The notes: generated by a model not told the origin, from the sequence alone. Numbered from the stretch's first letter, positions 40,624 through 50,227 are shown. The stretch: 64,000 bases of DNA from Lentisphaerota bacterium (GCA_012514035.1 JAAZBB010000035.1:32589-96588); one strand, 5' to 3'. Made by a program: numbers and translations.

Positions 40624-43592
40624 GGGGCCGTGTCCTCCACGCTGGAGTAGGGCGGCGGCTCGCCGAGACGCCGGGCAAGGGCGTTGATTTCGCGCTTGAG
40701 TTCAGCCACGCGGTTTTCGCGGCCGAGGGTTGCCGTGTACCAGCGCCGCAGTTCGTCGAGCTGCCGCGTCTGCTCTTCCGCCGTCTGGGTTCGTTCGGTG
40801 ATGTCGCGCACGCTGACGATGATCCCCTTGACGGCCGGTTCGGCCAGGAAGCTTTGGCCGACGATCTCCACGGGTACCCATCCGCGCGTCTTGTGGACGT
40901 GGCGGCACTCGATGCGGTGGGTCCGGTCCGGCTGGGCCACCGCGGTCTGGAAGGCCTGGGCGATTCGCTCCCAATCGCCAGGATGGATGATTTCATGTAT
41001 GTTTTTGCCGAGCAAATCCTGGGGTCGGAAGCCGGTGATTGGTTCTTCGGCGGCACTGATGTACTGGAGCGCGCCGGCGGCATCGATCACGGCGATGACA
41101 TCGGAGGAATTCTTCACCAGCAGGCGGAACCGTTCTTCGCTTGCGCGGCGGGCTTCTTCGGCTTCCTTGAGGCCGGTGATGTCGAGGAGGACGCCGTTCC
41201 ACAGGAGGGTGCCGTTGGCCAGTTGGCGGGGATTGGCGGCCGCGCGGAGCCATTTAGTCCGACCATCCGGAACGACGATCCGGAATTCCTGCTGCCAGTG
41301 TTCCGCGGTGCGCGCGGCGGCGGCCAGGGATTGCTGAAAACGCGCGCGGTCGGCGGGGTGCATGTGGTCAAACAGCAAGCCGGTGAAATCCCTCCCGGCG
41401 ACGGACCGTTCAAAGAGGTCTTCGCAGCCCGCCGTCATGAAGGGCACTTGGATGGTATCGGCGGGGTCGATTCGGAACTGATAGATTGCGCCGGGGATGT
41501 TGGCGGCGATGTCCTGGAAACGCTCCAGGTTCTCGCGCAGCTTTTCTTCGGCCAGCTTGCGTTCGGTCACGTTTTGATTGACCCCGTAGGTTTTGATCGT
41601 GCGGCCGTCCGCGTCCTTGACGGCAAAGAACCGGACGGTGATATACCCGGTCGTGCCGTCGCCGCAGAGGATGCGATGTTCGAACTGGCGGCTGAAACCC
41701 TTTTCTGCACAGGCCATTGCCGCCGCGATCTCGCGGGCGACGATATCCGCATCGTCCGGATGACAGAAACGGCGCGCGTATTCTGCCGAAGGCATCTGGT
41801 AACCGCCCGCTTGGGCGGCGGTGGTCTTGTACACGCGGTAGAACGCGTCGTTGAACGTGAACACGTCGGTCACCGCATCGTATTCCCAGTAGCCGGCGCG
41901 AGCGATGTCCAGCGCGGTTGCAAGCCGGAATTCGCTTTCGCGCAGCCGCTCGGTGGCCCGCTGGCGCTCGGTGATGTCGTTGATGCTGGACAGCAGACAG
42001 TCTTCCCCGGCGAGGGGGATCATTTGGGTCGAGAACAGGCCGATGATCTCGTGGCCATCCTTGGTACGGAAGCGGAATTCGCGGTTGGCGATGACATCGC
42101 CCCGCCGCTGGGCGGCCACGACTTCCGCGCGGTCTTCCAGATTCGCCCATAGGCCGATGCCGAGGGTGGAATCGGCCAGCAGATCCTGCCTGGCGTGGCC
42201 GAAGAGGGCGATAAACGCATCGTTGACGTCGAGGATATGCCCGTCTTCCGCGCGGGTGATCAGGCTGGCGTAGGGCGACGTCTGGAACGCTTTGGCGAAT
42301 TTTTCCTCGCTCAGGCGCAGGATTTCCTCGGCCTCGTTGAGCGAGGTGACATCGCGGACATAGCTACCCACGCCGCGGCGCCCGCCGGGCAGATCCACAG
42401 GAAACTTCAATGTCTGATAGCTGCGGCCGGCGGCGGTCTCTTTCGATATGACGCTGGTGCCGCGGCGCAACGTTTCCTCGTCGCTGGTCCGGCAGCCCTC
42501 GGCGATCTCGCGGGGCATGAGGTCGAAATCGGTGCGGCCCTGGATATCCGCCTCCGACTTGCCCAGGAATTCGTTGTTGGCGCGGTTGCTGATGACGTAG
42601 CGGAATTCATCGTCTTTCAGGAATACGAGGTCGGAGGTGGCGTCGAGGAAGGCGCGCAACTGGCGTTCTCTGGCGCCGAGGGCTTCCACGGCGCGTTGGC
42701 GGCTTTCCTCCCCGCAGATGGCTGCGGCGATGATTTCCAGCAGCCGCCGGTCGTCATCGGTTGGTTCGAAATCCCTCTGGAACCCCACGCAGAGCGAACC
42801 GACGGTTTCGTCGCCGCATTGGACGACCCGGCCGATGAAGGTTTGCATGCCATCGGCGGTCCCGTTGGGATCGGTGTGAGCGTAGGCGGTGTGCTGGTGA
42901 TTGCGGATGACCTGCACGCCGGAGGGATGTTGGCGGAGCAGGTCGCAGCAGATCTGCCCGGCGGGTTGGTCGCGGGGCGGAGGGGTGCCCGGCCTGTGCC
43001 ACGGACCAACCGAACGCGGCAATCCATTCTCGAGGCGGATGTAATGCGCGGAGGTGCCGTCCAGGAGTTCCCCGGCCAGCGCGACGAACCGCGCGACGTT
43101 GGCGGCGAAATCCACGCCCAGATTCCGGCAACACTCGTTGATGGTTGCCAGGCGGAGTTCCCGCTGCCTGGATTCATTGACGTGGCGGTAGATGCCGACG
43201 AAGCCGGCCGGCCGGCCCTGCTCATCCGGAAAGACGGTCAGGCGTGTGGCCGTCCAGAAGGTTTGGCCGGCGCGGTTTTTCTGGATGTGCTCTCCTTCCC
43301 AGTGACCCTGCGCCATGAGATCGCGGCGAAAAGCTGCTTCGTCGGCGGGCTCGATGACCCCGGCAAAATCCTGGCAGGGTTGGCCGAGGACTTCATCGGC
43401 CCGGTAGCCGAACATACGCTCGGCGCCCGGACTCCAGTAGAGAATCCGGCCATCCAGATCGGAAGCAATCACGGATTCGGGTACGCAGTCGAGCAGGCGC
43501 GCTTGCAGACGCAACCGGGCAGCGGTGCCTTCTGGCTCCGGAGGTGTCGGCGGCCCCGGCGCGGCATTTGAGGCTGATAAGGGGGAGGTCAT
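40620..43592 (-). CDS. Kinase-less multi-PAS/GAF sensor protein
   Basis: 990 residues built of about six PAS domains with a GAF-like module at about 160-310 (LQTFIGRVVQCGDETVGSLCVGF). There is no histidine kinase, cyclase or receiver domain. It ends in a coiled coil (WYTATLGRENRVAELKREI) of a type often found at the C-terminus of PAS proteins placed before a kinase gene. It overlaps the downstream hybrid kinase by 4 bp. Probably a sensory subunit feeding the kinase at 37621; this is inferred from gene coupling. Confidence 0.85.
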   Translation of the reverse strand: MTSPLSASNAAPGPPTPPEPEGTAARLRLQARLLDCVPESVIASDLDGRILYWSPGAERMFGYRADEVLGQPCQDFAGVIEPADEAAFRRDLMAQGHWEGEHIQKNRAGQTFWTATRLTVFPDEQGRPAGFVGIYRHVNESRQRELRLATINECCRNLGVDFAANVARFVALAGELLDGTSAHYIRLENGLPRSVGPWHRPGTPPPRDQPAGQICCDLLRQHPSGVQVIRNHQHTAYAHTDPNGTADGMQTFIGRVVQCGDETVGSLCVGFQRDFEPTDDDRRLLEIIAAAICGEESRQRAVEALGARERQLRAFLDATSDLVFLKDDEFRYVISNRANNEFLGKSEADIQGRTDFDLMPREIAEGCRTSDEETLRRGTSVISKETAAGRSYQTLKFPVDLPGGRRGVGSYVRDVTSLNEAEEILRLSEEKFAKAFQTSPYASLITRAEDGHILDVNDAFIALFGHARQDLLADSTLGIGLWANLEDRAEVVAAQRRGDVIANREFRFRTKDGHEIIGLFSTQMIPLAGEDCLLSSINDITERQRATERLRESEFRLATALDIARAGYWEYDAVTDVFTFNDAFYRVYKTTAAQAGGYQMPSAEYARRFCHPDDADIVAREIAAAMACAEKGFSRQFEHRILCGDGTTGYITVRFFAVKDADGRTIKTYGVNQNVTERKLAEEKLRENLERFQDIAANIPGAIYQFRIDPADTIQVPFMTAGCEDLFERSVAGRDFTGLLFDHMHPADRARFQQSLAAAARTAEHWQQEFRIVVPDGRTKWLRAAANPRQLANGTLLWNGVLLDITGLKEAEEARRASEERFRLLVKNSSDVIAVIDAAGALQYISAAEEPITGFRPQDLLGKNIHEIIHPGDWERIAQAFQTAVAQPDRTHRIECRHVHKTRGWVPVEIVGQSFLAEPAVKGIIVSVRDITERTQTAEEQTRQLDELRRWYTATLGRENRVAELKREINALARRLGEPPPYSSVEDTAP

Positions 43593-43911
43593 TTCAGCAT
43601 CCGCAGGCGAAAAGCCGGAAGCGCCCCAACAATTCGCCCAATTGTTAAGAATATGTTAACCCGACTCGTTCTCCGGGTCAACTGGTTAGACAAAGAATAT
43701 GGAGGGAGCGTTGCCCACGGATCGGGCATATTCCGTTCGGCCAGGAGTCTGGGTTGGTGGGCATGTAGTGATGTCATGTCCCGGATGAGGGTGCCATTTC
43801 GATTGTGTCGAAGTTGCGTGCGATGCTCCGGCATCCGGACGAACAGGTGGCGGCGGATTGGCTGACAACGCATTGCCGATCCCGGATGGCGGGCGGAATG
43901 ATGGAGGGGGA
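43593..43911. other. Intergenic, nothing firm seen
   Basis: 319 bp between the multi-PAS gene start and the 3' end of the next kinase gene. The segment at about 43645-43690 is AT-richer and may hold the promoter of the sensory operon, but I could not pick convincing hexamers. No RNA gene or protein is supported. Confidence 0.4.
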
Positions 43912-46230
43912 TCAGTTCGCGGAGCCGATGAGGTGATAGAGAAGGTTGTTGGCGACGGCCTGCGGCAGAAGCAGAATGGAACGGAACAGGGGCGTGCCGT
44001 CGGGGCCTTCGGTGAAATCGCCGGCTTCGGTATCGATCCTCAGCGTACCATCGCCGCGCATGGTGCGGTGGACGACGCGCATATCGCCTGTTTCCGGCAG
44101 GATCTGGCCGGTGACGAAGTCCATGACCTTGGCCACCGGAGAGAAGGTGGCCGGGGAATGCTGCAGGGGCGGGGCGGGGTTGTCATCCACAAGTTGAACG
44201 GCGACCAACTGGTCCTCGTTGTCGGTGATGAGGCGCAAAGTTGGATAGGGCGGCTGGCCGGGGCCGATGGCGCCGAGACGGCCGGCATTGAAGGTGCGCA
44301 TGAAGAATCCGCCGTAAGGGAAGGGGGCGCCTTCGATGGGCACGCGGGGTTCCCGAGACTTGACGCCCAGGGCGCGGCAGGCATTGGTGAGGGGCATGAG
44401 CCATTGGAGGGGCCCGTGGATATACAGTCCGGCCTGGGCCCGGGTGTCGGGGGAGGATTCGGCGATGGTGGAGAGCAGGAAGACGAATTCGGCGGTTTCG
44501 GGGCGGTCCACGGGGGCGGGCAGCGTGTCCCACGCGTAACCGAACTGCATGTGGCGCGGCGCGAAGGTGTCGGACGGATCCGGAATGGGCGTGGGATAGG
44601 GTGCCAGCGCGGCGTGGCGCCGCTTGGGGGCCAGGGCATGGAGGTTTTTCTTGTCGGCCAGGGTCAGGCGCGCGCGCCGCAGGTCGTTGACCAACTGATA
44701 GCACTGGTTGGCATACTGCGTGATCGGTACGGAGGCCGGAGCTTCGGGTTTGATGGTCTCGAAGAGCAGCGCGGCATACTGGGTGTTGGCGAGTGTCGCC
44801 AACAGTTCGGGAGCCTGGGGATCGGGATCGGTGCCCTTCTGATGGGCCTGATAGGCGGTCAAAGCCTGGTTGAACAGATTGGCGGCCTGGATGAAACCGG
44901 GATGGTTCCAGGCCCCGGGCGTAACGGTGCCCGTACTGGCGGAAAGCGGTTCGGGCTCGGGTGGCAGGCCGGTGTCGCCTGACGCCGCGGTGGCGGGTTC
45001 GGCTGTTGCGGGCCGGGGGGATTGGCTCACGATGGGCGCCGGGATTTGCGGAGCAACAGGCACTGGCTTGCCGCCGAAGGTGGCCTTCAGTTGGGCGAGG
45101 CGTTCGGGATGCTCTTTGAAGGCAAAGAACCAGATGGTCGCCAGGACGGCACCCACAAACAGGAGGAAGAAGAAAAACCGCAGGAACCCGCCGCCGCCGG
45201 CAGCGGCCGCGCGGGCGGCCGAAGATCGTTTCTGCCGGCCGATGAGGGCTTCGTGGGAAGCCGAAAGCGTGATGGCTTTCTTGGCTGCCGCGGAGAGATT
45301 GATGGTGTGGGCGCGCGTGGCGGGCCGGTGGCGCGGGTTGAGCAGGATGGTGCTTTCATCTTCGCCGGGATAGGGCGGCAGGGGGGATTTCGCCTCCTTG
45401 ATCTGGTGGATGTCCTTGAGGACTTCGGGCCAGCCATGCGGGCGCTTGGCGGGATCCTTGGCGGTCATCTTGGCGAGGAGCCAGCCGTAGGAAACAGGCA
45501 GGCGCGGCAGGATGTCGCAGGGATCGGGCAGGTAATCGGTTTGCTGGGCTTCGAGCAGGGCGTGAAGGGAACGCCCCTCGAAGGGCGGGGTGCCGGTGAG
45601 CAGATGATAGAGGGTGAGGCCGAGGGAATAGATGTCGGAGCGGCAATCCGGCTCGCGCCCCTCGATCTGTTCCGGGGCGATGTAGGTGGGGGTGCCTTCG
45701 ATGCTGGCAGACGGTTCGCGGGTGGCGGCGGAACCGGCGATGCGCGCCAGGCCCAGATCGGTCAGTTTGACCGCGCCGTCGGCGCCCAGCAGGATGTTGC
45801 CGGGCTTGATGTCGCAGTGGATCAGGCCCGCCTCGCGCCAGACCGTGTCGAGGGCGCCGGCGATGATCTCGGCCAGTTTCAGGGCCTGGCCATGGGCCAT
45901 GCGCTGGTTCTGGGCGAGCCATTCGGCGAGGTTGGTGCCGGCCACGTATTCCATTACATAATAGAGGGTGCCGTCGTGCTCTCCGAAATCCAGGATGCTA
46001 ACCATGGCGGGGTGGGAGAGTTTGGCGGCGGCGCGGGCTTCCTTCTGGAACTGTTCGCGCGCCTCCGGGTCTGCAAGCATGTTGGGGGACAGGATTTTAA
46101 TGGCGACGACGCGGTCGAGGGATAACTGGCGCGCCAGCCAAACGGTGGAAGTGCCGCCGGATCCCAACAGTTTCTGGATCTCATAGCCGGGCAGGGCTGG
46201 CGGATGGGATGAACGGTTTGCTTGTTCCAT
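43912..46230 (-). CDS. Membrane Ser/Thr protein kinase with extracytoplasmic C-terminal region
   Basis: Start ATG at 46230 (MEQANRSSHPPALPGYEIQK). The kinase domain covers residues about 15-300: GSGGTSTVWLA, VAIKIL (Lys45), catalytic HCDIKPGN with Asp140, DLGLAR in place of DFG-LA, GTPTYIAPE. A basic/proline linker and a membrane helix follow at about 345-365 (FFFFLLFVGAVLATIWFFAF). The remaining about 400 residues have no family I recognise. It is one of two such kinases in the window and is distinct in its sensor region. The target is unknown. Confidence 0.85.
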   Translation of the reverse strand: MEQANRSSHPPALPGYEIQKLLGSGGTSTVWLARQLSLDRVVAIKILSPNMLADPEAREQFQKEARAAAKLSHPAMVSILDFGEHDGTLYYVMEYVAGTNLAEWLAQNQRMAHGQALKLAEIIAGALDTVWREAGLIHCDIKPGNILLGADGAVKLTDLGLARIAGSAATREPSASIEGTPTYIAPEQIEGREPDCRSDIYSLGLTLYHLLTGTPPFEGRSLHALLEAQQTDYLPDPCDILPRLPVSYGWLLAKMTAKDPAKRPHGWPEVLKDIHQIKEAKSPLPPYPGEDESTILLNPRHRPATRAHTINLSAAAKKAITLSASHEALIGRQKRSSAARAAAAGGGGFLRFFFFLLFVGAVLATIWFFAFKEHPERLAQLKATFGGKPVPVAPQIPAPIVSQSPRPATAEPATAASGDTGLPPEPEPLSASTGTVTPGAWNHPGFIQAANLFNQALTAYQAHQKGTDPDPQAPELLATLANTQYAALLFETIKPEAPASVPITQYANQCYQLVNDLRRARLTLADKKNLHALAPKRRHAALAPYPTPIPDPSDTFAPRHMQFGYAWDTLPAPVDRPETAEFVFLLSTIAESSPDTRAQAGLYIHGPLQWLMPLTNACRALGVKSREPRVPIEGAPFPYGGFFMRTFNAGRLGAIGPGQPPYPTLRLITDNEDQLVAVQLVDDNPAPPLQHSPATFSPVAKVMDFVTGQILPETGDMRVVHRTMRGDGTLRIDTEAGDFTEGPDGTPLFRSILLLPQAVANNLLYHLIGSAN

Positions 46231-46292
46231 GAAAACCAATTTTGGACGAAACAAGGCCGGAAGAAAACTTCTAAATTGAATGCTTGCCCGAT

Positions 46293-46423
46293 CTGTTGTT
46301 CCGCGGCTCAGCCGGAAAATTCACGAATTCAACCCCGGCGACACTCCGGCGACAGAGCGCCGGAGCTACAACGGGGAGCTGTATTCCGGGTTTGTAGTTC
46401 CGCCGCTCAGCCGGCGGAAATGC
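46293..46423. repeat. REP cluster, GTAGTTCCGCCGCTCAGCC family (left)
   Basis: Three palindromic units. One at about 46296-46320 has TTGTTCCGCGGCTCAGCC. An inverted one at about 46343-46369 has CAGAGCGCCGGAGCTAC. One at about 46394-46420 has GTAGTTCCGCCGCTCAGCC and can fold TTCCGCC with GGCGGAA. The same family recurs at 46964-47094 on the other side of the broken RAYT gene. Confidence 0.75.
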
Positions 46424-46477
46424 TTGGCGGCGGGCGGTTCGGAGCGACCATGTCCGGGAATGGAACGGGAGGAAAAC

Positions 46478-46935
46478 ATGCGGCACCGTCCGCCCCGATT
46501 GACCCGGCTGTTCTCCAATCTGCGGCCGTTCTATTTCGTGACGTTCAATACCCATCCCGCCGGAACATCCTGGCGTGTCCGGTAATCCATGAAACCTTCC
46601 AGGCTTTTTGCCGGAAAGCCGTGAATCATCATGTGGCCGTGGGCCGGTATGTCCTCTTGCCCGACCATGTCCATTTGTTTGTGGTCATGCCCGCAGAGGG
46701 GATCCCGTTGGCCCGATGGGTTCAATCCCTGCGGGCGAATTCAGGCAAGACGCTGTTGGCCTTGGGCCATGCGAAACCCCATTGGCAGGAGGGTTTTTTC
46801 GATCACCTGCTGCGTTCGGGGGAGAGCTATGCGGAAAAATGGGTTTATGTTATGCAAAATCCGGTGCGGGCAGGTTTGGTCGGCCGGGCAGAAGATTGGC
46901 CGTATCAAGGGGAGATTGGGCCCATCAGATTCTGA
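46478..46935 (+). pseudogene. Frameshifted RAYT (Y1 transposase) gene
   Basis: GGGAGGA precedes the ATG at 46478. The first about 26 codons (MRHRPPRLTRLFSNLRPFYF) run in one frame. Around 46555-46560 (CATCCCGCCGG) the frame must shift by one base to continue as RRNILACPVIHETF and then RYVLLPDHVHLFVVMP, the HUH motif of Y1 transposases, ending at 46935. Loss of one C in a C-run explains it. Further support is VMQNPVRAGLVGRAEDWPY, the usual RAYT C-terminus. Flanking REPs mark it as a REP/RAYT unit, now probably inactive. Confidence 0.75.
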
Positions 46936-46963
46936 TTCAAGACGCATACGGGAAACAGCCGGG

Positions 46964-47094
46964 TCTGTAGTTCCGCCGTTCAGCCGGCGGAATTCTGGGT
47001 ATTTGAGTCCATTGCTCGGCCAAGACTCCGGCGGCAGAGCGCCGGAGCTACATGCGGCAGAGCGCCGGAGCTACATTCAGCCGGCGGAATCATG
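46964..47094. repeat. REP cluster, GTAGTTCCGCCGCTCAGCC family (right)
   Basis: GTAGTTCCGCCGTTCAGCC at 46967 onward, then two head-to-tail inverted units CAGAGCGCCGGAGCTACA (about 47035-47052 and 47058-47075) and a final half CAGCCGGCGGAA. It mirrors the cluster at 46293-46423. Confidence 0.75.
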
Positions 47095-47147
47095 AAGTGT
47101 TTTCAGGGCTTGCCATCGGGGGCGGTTTGCGGTGTCGTAGGCGGGCG

Positions 47148-47588
47148 ATGGCGGCAACGAGTCAAAAGCACGAGACAAAATCCCCGGCGGAGACACAGGC
47201 GCTGGCGGCGGACCTGGCGGCGGAAATGCCGCCGGGAACCGTGCTGTGTCTGCATGGGGAACTCGGGGCGGGCAAGACCTGTTTTGTGCAAGGGCTGGCG
47301 AAGGCGCTCGGGGTGCGGCGGCCGGTGGGCAGTCCAACCTTTACCCTGATCAACGAATACCGGGGACGCCTGCCGCTGGCCCACGTGGATCTCTACCGCG
47401 TGCGCGGCGCAGGCGATGCGTTCGCCCTGGGGCTGGAGGATTACCTGTTCCATTTCCGGGGCATCGTCGCCATTGAATGGGCGGAGCGGATCGCCGAGCT
47501 GCTGCCCGCGGAATGCTGGCACGTGCGTCTGGAACCGGGCGCGACGGAGGATGTGCGCCGGGTGACGGTGGAACGGCCGGCGCAGTGA
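47148..47588 (+). CDS. tsaE: tRNA threonylcarbamoyladenosine biosynthesis ATPase TsaE
   Basis: 146 residues from ATG 47148. Walker A GELGAGKT, then [11 protein letters not shown], the HVDLYR motif and IEWAERI, all typical of TsaE (YjeE). It works with TsaB and TsaD to make t6A on ANN-decoding tRNAs; those partners are not nearby. An upstream in-frame extension to 47052 would run into REP sequence and is rejected. Confidence 0.9.
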   Translation: MAATSQKHETKSPAETQALAADLAAEMPPGTVLCLHGELGAGKTCFVQGLAKALGVRRPVGSPTFTLINEYRGRLPLAHVDLYRVRGAGDAFALGLEDYLFHFRGIVAIEWAERIAELLPAECWHVRLEPGATEDVRRVTVERPAQ

Positions 47589-47628
47589 CGTGCCGTACCG
47601 GATGGGAAGGCCGCGGCAGTGGCGCCGG

Positions 47629-47772
47629 TTATTTCTCGGCCTTGCTTTTCCGCTTGATATCCTGCGAATGGGCGCGCTTGTAGGTCTGGATGTCCTTGAA
47701 CCGTCCCTTGGCATCGCGAACCGCGTAGAGTTTTGTTCCGGTTGAACTGCGATGGGTCGTTCTCCTGGCCAT
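47629..47772 (-). CDS. Conserved 47-residue basic small protein
   Basis: Perfect AAGGAGG lies 6 bp before the ATG at 47772. The protein (MARRTTHRSSTGTKLYAVRD..., ending RAHSQDIKRKSKAEK) is very basic and matches small conserved proteins of the type THRSSxGKKLYAVRDAKG. Ribosome or nucleic-acid binding is plausible but not known. It has its own strong promoter at 47840-47868, implying substantial expression. Confidence 0.7.
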   Translation of the reverse strand: MARRTTHRSSTGTKLYAVRDAKGRFKDIQTYKRAHSQDIKRKSKAEK

Positions 47773-47839
47773 GGCCTGCCTCCTTGGGTTCAGGTGGATC
47801 CGGGCGGAACCGTTTGCGTGCGCCCCTTTCCACGCCGGG

Positions 47840-47868
47840 GATATAACAGGGCCGGCACGGACCGTCAA
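47840..47868 (-). promoter_or_regulatory. Promoter for the 47-residue protein
   Basis: Minus strand: TTGACG (47868-47863), 17-bp spacer, TATATC (47845-47840), about 70 bp before the ATG. Confidence 0.6.
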
Positions 47869-47892
47869 TATCCCGGACGCAGCGGGAGCGAT

Positions 47893-48927
47893 TCAGGCCC
47901 AGGGATTCCGGCGCGTGGCGAGGCGGGCGGCCCAGTCGAGGGCGGCGCGCAGGCTGGTGGAATGGGCCACGCCCTGGCCGGCAAGATCGAAGGCGGTGCC
48001 GTGGTCAGGGCTGGTACGGACGATGGGCAGGCCGAGGGTAAGGTTGACGCCGGTTTCGAAGGAAAGCATCTTCAGGGGGGCAAGGCCCTGGTCGTGGTAC
48101 ATGGCGACCACGGCATCGAATTGTCCGGCCAGGTGCTGGTGGAAAATCACATCGGCGGGCACGGGGCCGGCAACGTTCCATCCGCGCCGGCGGCAGCGGG
48201 CCAGGGCCGGCGCCAGGATAGTCTGTTCCTCGGTGCCGAGCGCGCCCCCATCGCCGGCATGGGGGTTGAGTCCGCACACGCCGATGCGCGCGCGCCGAAA
48301 GCCCATCCAGGGCAGGGCGCAGGCCAGCAGCTCGACGGCGTCGACGATGGCGTCGGCGGTGAGGGCGTCGGCGACTTTCCGCAGCGGCAGGTGGCGGGTA
48401 GCCAGGACCACGCGGATTTTATCGCCGAAGAGCATCATGGCGTAACGGCGGGCGCCGGTCAGGCGGGCGAGCAGTTCCGTGTGGCCGGGCTCGCAGATGC
48501 CGGCGAGCTGAAACGCCTCTTTGCTGATCGGCGCAGTGACGATGGCCTGGAGATGTCCGGTCTGCGCGGCGGCCGTGGCAGCCAGGATGTACGCGTAGGC
48601 CGCGCGGGCGGCATCGGCGCAGACCCGGCCCGGGCGCGGGCGCGGTGCCGGGGCGGGGCCGGGATCCCAGGTGCAGAGCCGGGGAATCGGGGCGGCCAGT
48701 TCGTGGATTTCGGGCGGAGGGCGGCGACCAAGCAGCGTCGCGGCGCGCAGCCAGACCGCGCGATGCCCCACGAGTACCAGGCGCCGGTTCGCCGGCTGGG
48801 GCCCGAGCGCGGCTTTGAGGGCTACTTCAGGGCCGATGCCGTTGGGATCGCCAGCGGTGATGCCGATGCAGAGCGGGTGGGCAGTCGGGCGACCGCGGGT
48901 TGAACTTCTTGCCGTCTGGCGGGTCAT
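47893..48927 (-). CDS. pdxA: 4-hydroxythreonine-4-phosphate dehydrogenase
   Basis: 344 residues from ATG 48927. Signatures: GITAGDPNGIGPEV at the N-terminus, VTAPISKEA, PGHTELLA, GLNPHAGDGG, AMYHDQGLAPLK, RTSPDHGTAFD. The metal-binding histidines lie in PGHTE and YHDQG. Acts in DXP-dependent pyridoxal phosphate synthesis, NAD-dependent. Follows the isomerase gene on the same strand and is probably co-transcribed with it, as pdxA often is with surA. Confidence 0.92.
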   Translation of the reverse strand: MTRQTARSSTRGRPTAHPLCIGITAGDPNGIGPEVALKAALGPQPANRRLVLVGHRAVWLRAATLLGRRPPPEIHELAAPIPRLCTWDPGPAPAPRPRPGRVCADAARAAYAYILAATAAAQTGHLQAIVTAPISKEAFQLAGICEPGHTELLARLTGARRYAMMLFGDKIRVVLATRHLPLRKVADALTADAIVDAVELLACALPWMGFRRARIGVCGLNPHAGDGGALGTEEQTILAPALARCRRRGWNVAGPVPADVIFHQHLAGQFDAVVAMYHDQGLAPLKMLSFETGVNLTLGLPIVRTSPDHGTAFDLAGQGVAHSTSLRAALDWAARLATRRNPWA

Positions 48928-49013
48928 GCGGGCAAGCCTACACCCCGTCCCGCGCCATTGGCAATGTTCCGGATTCACGTGATGGGGCAGGGGGCCAAGC
49001 GGTATGCAAGCCG

Positions 49014-50150
49014 CTACCAGAAGACCGGTTGTCCGGTTTCGGACGAATCGGCGCCGGATGCCGCGGCATTGGATTGGGGCGCCGGCCCGGGCGGCGACAT
49101 CGCGGGGGACGGTTCTGCCCGCGGCGGAGCTGCGTCCATTTCCGCTGCGGACGGCAGGCGGGCCGACGGCGGGCGGGCCGCTGCAGGAACGTCGGCGAAC
49201 AAATCGTGGTCGAAGATCTGCACGTAATATTTATGGCGCAGGGAATCGATCCAGATGCGGTTGAGGCGCTCGTATTCCTCCCGGCGCAGGTCGCGTTCGA
49301 TTCCTGGCGCAACCTCCTCGAACGGCTGGATGCGGGCGGGCTGCCGCTCGATCAGTTGCACAAGGAAGACGGCATCATCGGTGGCGACGGGGTCCGAAAT
49401 CCCCCCGGGGGCAAGGGCGGCGATGGCCTCGCGGAAGATTGGACTGATGTTGGCGACATCCAGGAATTCCCCGTCATCCTGGAGGGTGCCGTTCTCCGCC
49501 GCGTCCGCGAAAGCGACCTCGCCGGAGCGTAGGCGGGCGATCAGGTCCGCCCGGGTGGCCGTGTCGCCGGCGGGCAGAGAAAGGATGCGCAGGCGCACGC
49601 ATTCCGGGACGGAAAACTCCGCGCGCCGGCGTTCGTAGGCTGCCTGCAGATCCAGGGGCGTCACGAGCAATTTGGCGGAAACCTCCCGCTGGCGCATGAC
49701 CTGGACAATGAACTGTTCCTTCATTTGCCGGCGCCATCCGGCAAAGGTCAGCCGTTCGGCGGCAAGCGCCTTGAGCAAGGCGGTACGGTCGTTGCCGAAC
49801 TGATCGCGGATGACGCTGTTGATGTGATCCTCGACGGCGCGATCCGGCAGGGTGCCGCCCTGCATTTGGAAATCGGCGAGGATGAGCTCGGATTCGATGA
49901 GCGCATCGCGGATGGCCTGGTATTCCTGCTGCAACTTCTGTCGAAGTTCCTCGCCTTCGTGACGGGTCTCCAGGCGCTCCTGCACGGGCTGAAGCGCGGC
50001 GAGGACTTGGCCGACGGGGATGACCTTGCCGTTGACGATGGCGGCATAACTGTCCAGCAGGATGCCGTTGCCGGACAGGCCCTGGGCCCGGGCCGGGCCG
50101 GCCACCGCGATCATCAGGACCAGGAAGCAAAATCGCATCATGCCGGACAT
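49014..50150 (-). CDS. SurA-like periplasmic peptidyl-prolyl isomerase
   Basis: 378 residues. Signal peptide MRFCFLVLMIAVAGPARAQ (start 50150 or 50138). A SurA N-terminal chaperone helix bundle follows (AAIVNGKVIPVGQVLAAL, LRQKLQQEYQAIRDALIESEL), then one parvulin-type domain at about 185-280 (VRLRILSLP, NISPIFREAIAALAPGGIS, FLVQLIERQPARI). The alanine/proline-rich tail is disordered. Likely folds outer-membrane proteins. Lies immediately upstream of pdxA, the classical surA-pdxA order. Confidence 0.82.
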   Translation of the reverse strand: MSGMMRFCFLVLMIAVAGPARAQGLSGNGILLDSYAAIVNGKVIPVGQVLAALQPVQERLETRHEGEELRQKLQQEYQAIRDALIESELILADFQMQGGTLPDRAVEDHINSVIRDQFGNDRTALLKALAAERLTFAGWRRQMKEQFIVQVMRQREVSAKLLVTPLDLQAAYERRRAEFSVPECVRLRILSLPAGDTATRADLIARLRSGEVAFADAAENGTLQDDGEFLDVANISPIFREAIAALAPGGISDPVATDDAVFLVQLIERQPARIQPFEEVAPGIERDLRREEYERLNRIWIDSLRHKYYVQIFDHDLFADVPAAARPPSARLPSAAEMDAAPPRAEPSPAMSPPGPAPQSNAAASGADSSETGQPVFW

Positions 50151-50227
50151 GATAGGGCAGAGAGCCGGGGGGATGCAAGGATGCGGATTGAAATGCGCCG
50201 GGCGATGCCGTAGGGTCCGGTCCGAGG

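Noticed and set aside
37408..40650. 1080-codon open frame on the plus strand opposite the hybrid kinase genes
   Set aside because: It runs antisense through two clear kinase genes, its translation is glycine/arginine-rich without domains, and such frames arise from GC-rich third-position bias.
43589..43873. 94-codon minus-strand frame upstream of the multi-PAS gene
   Set aside because: No Shine-Dalgarno, composition unlike neighbours and no recognisable domain.
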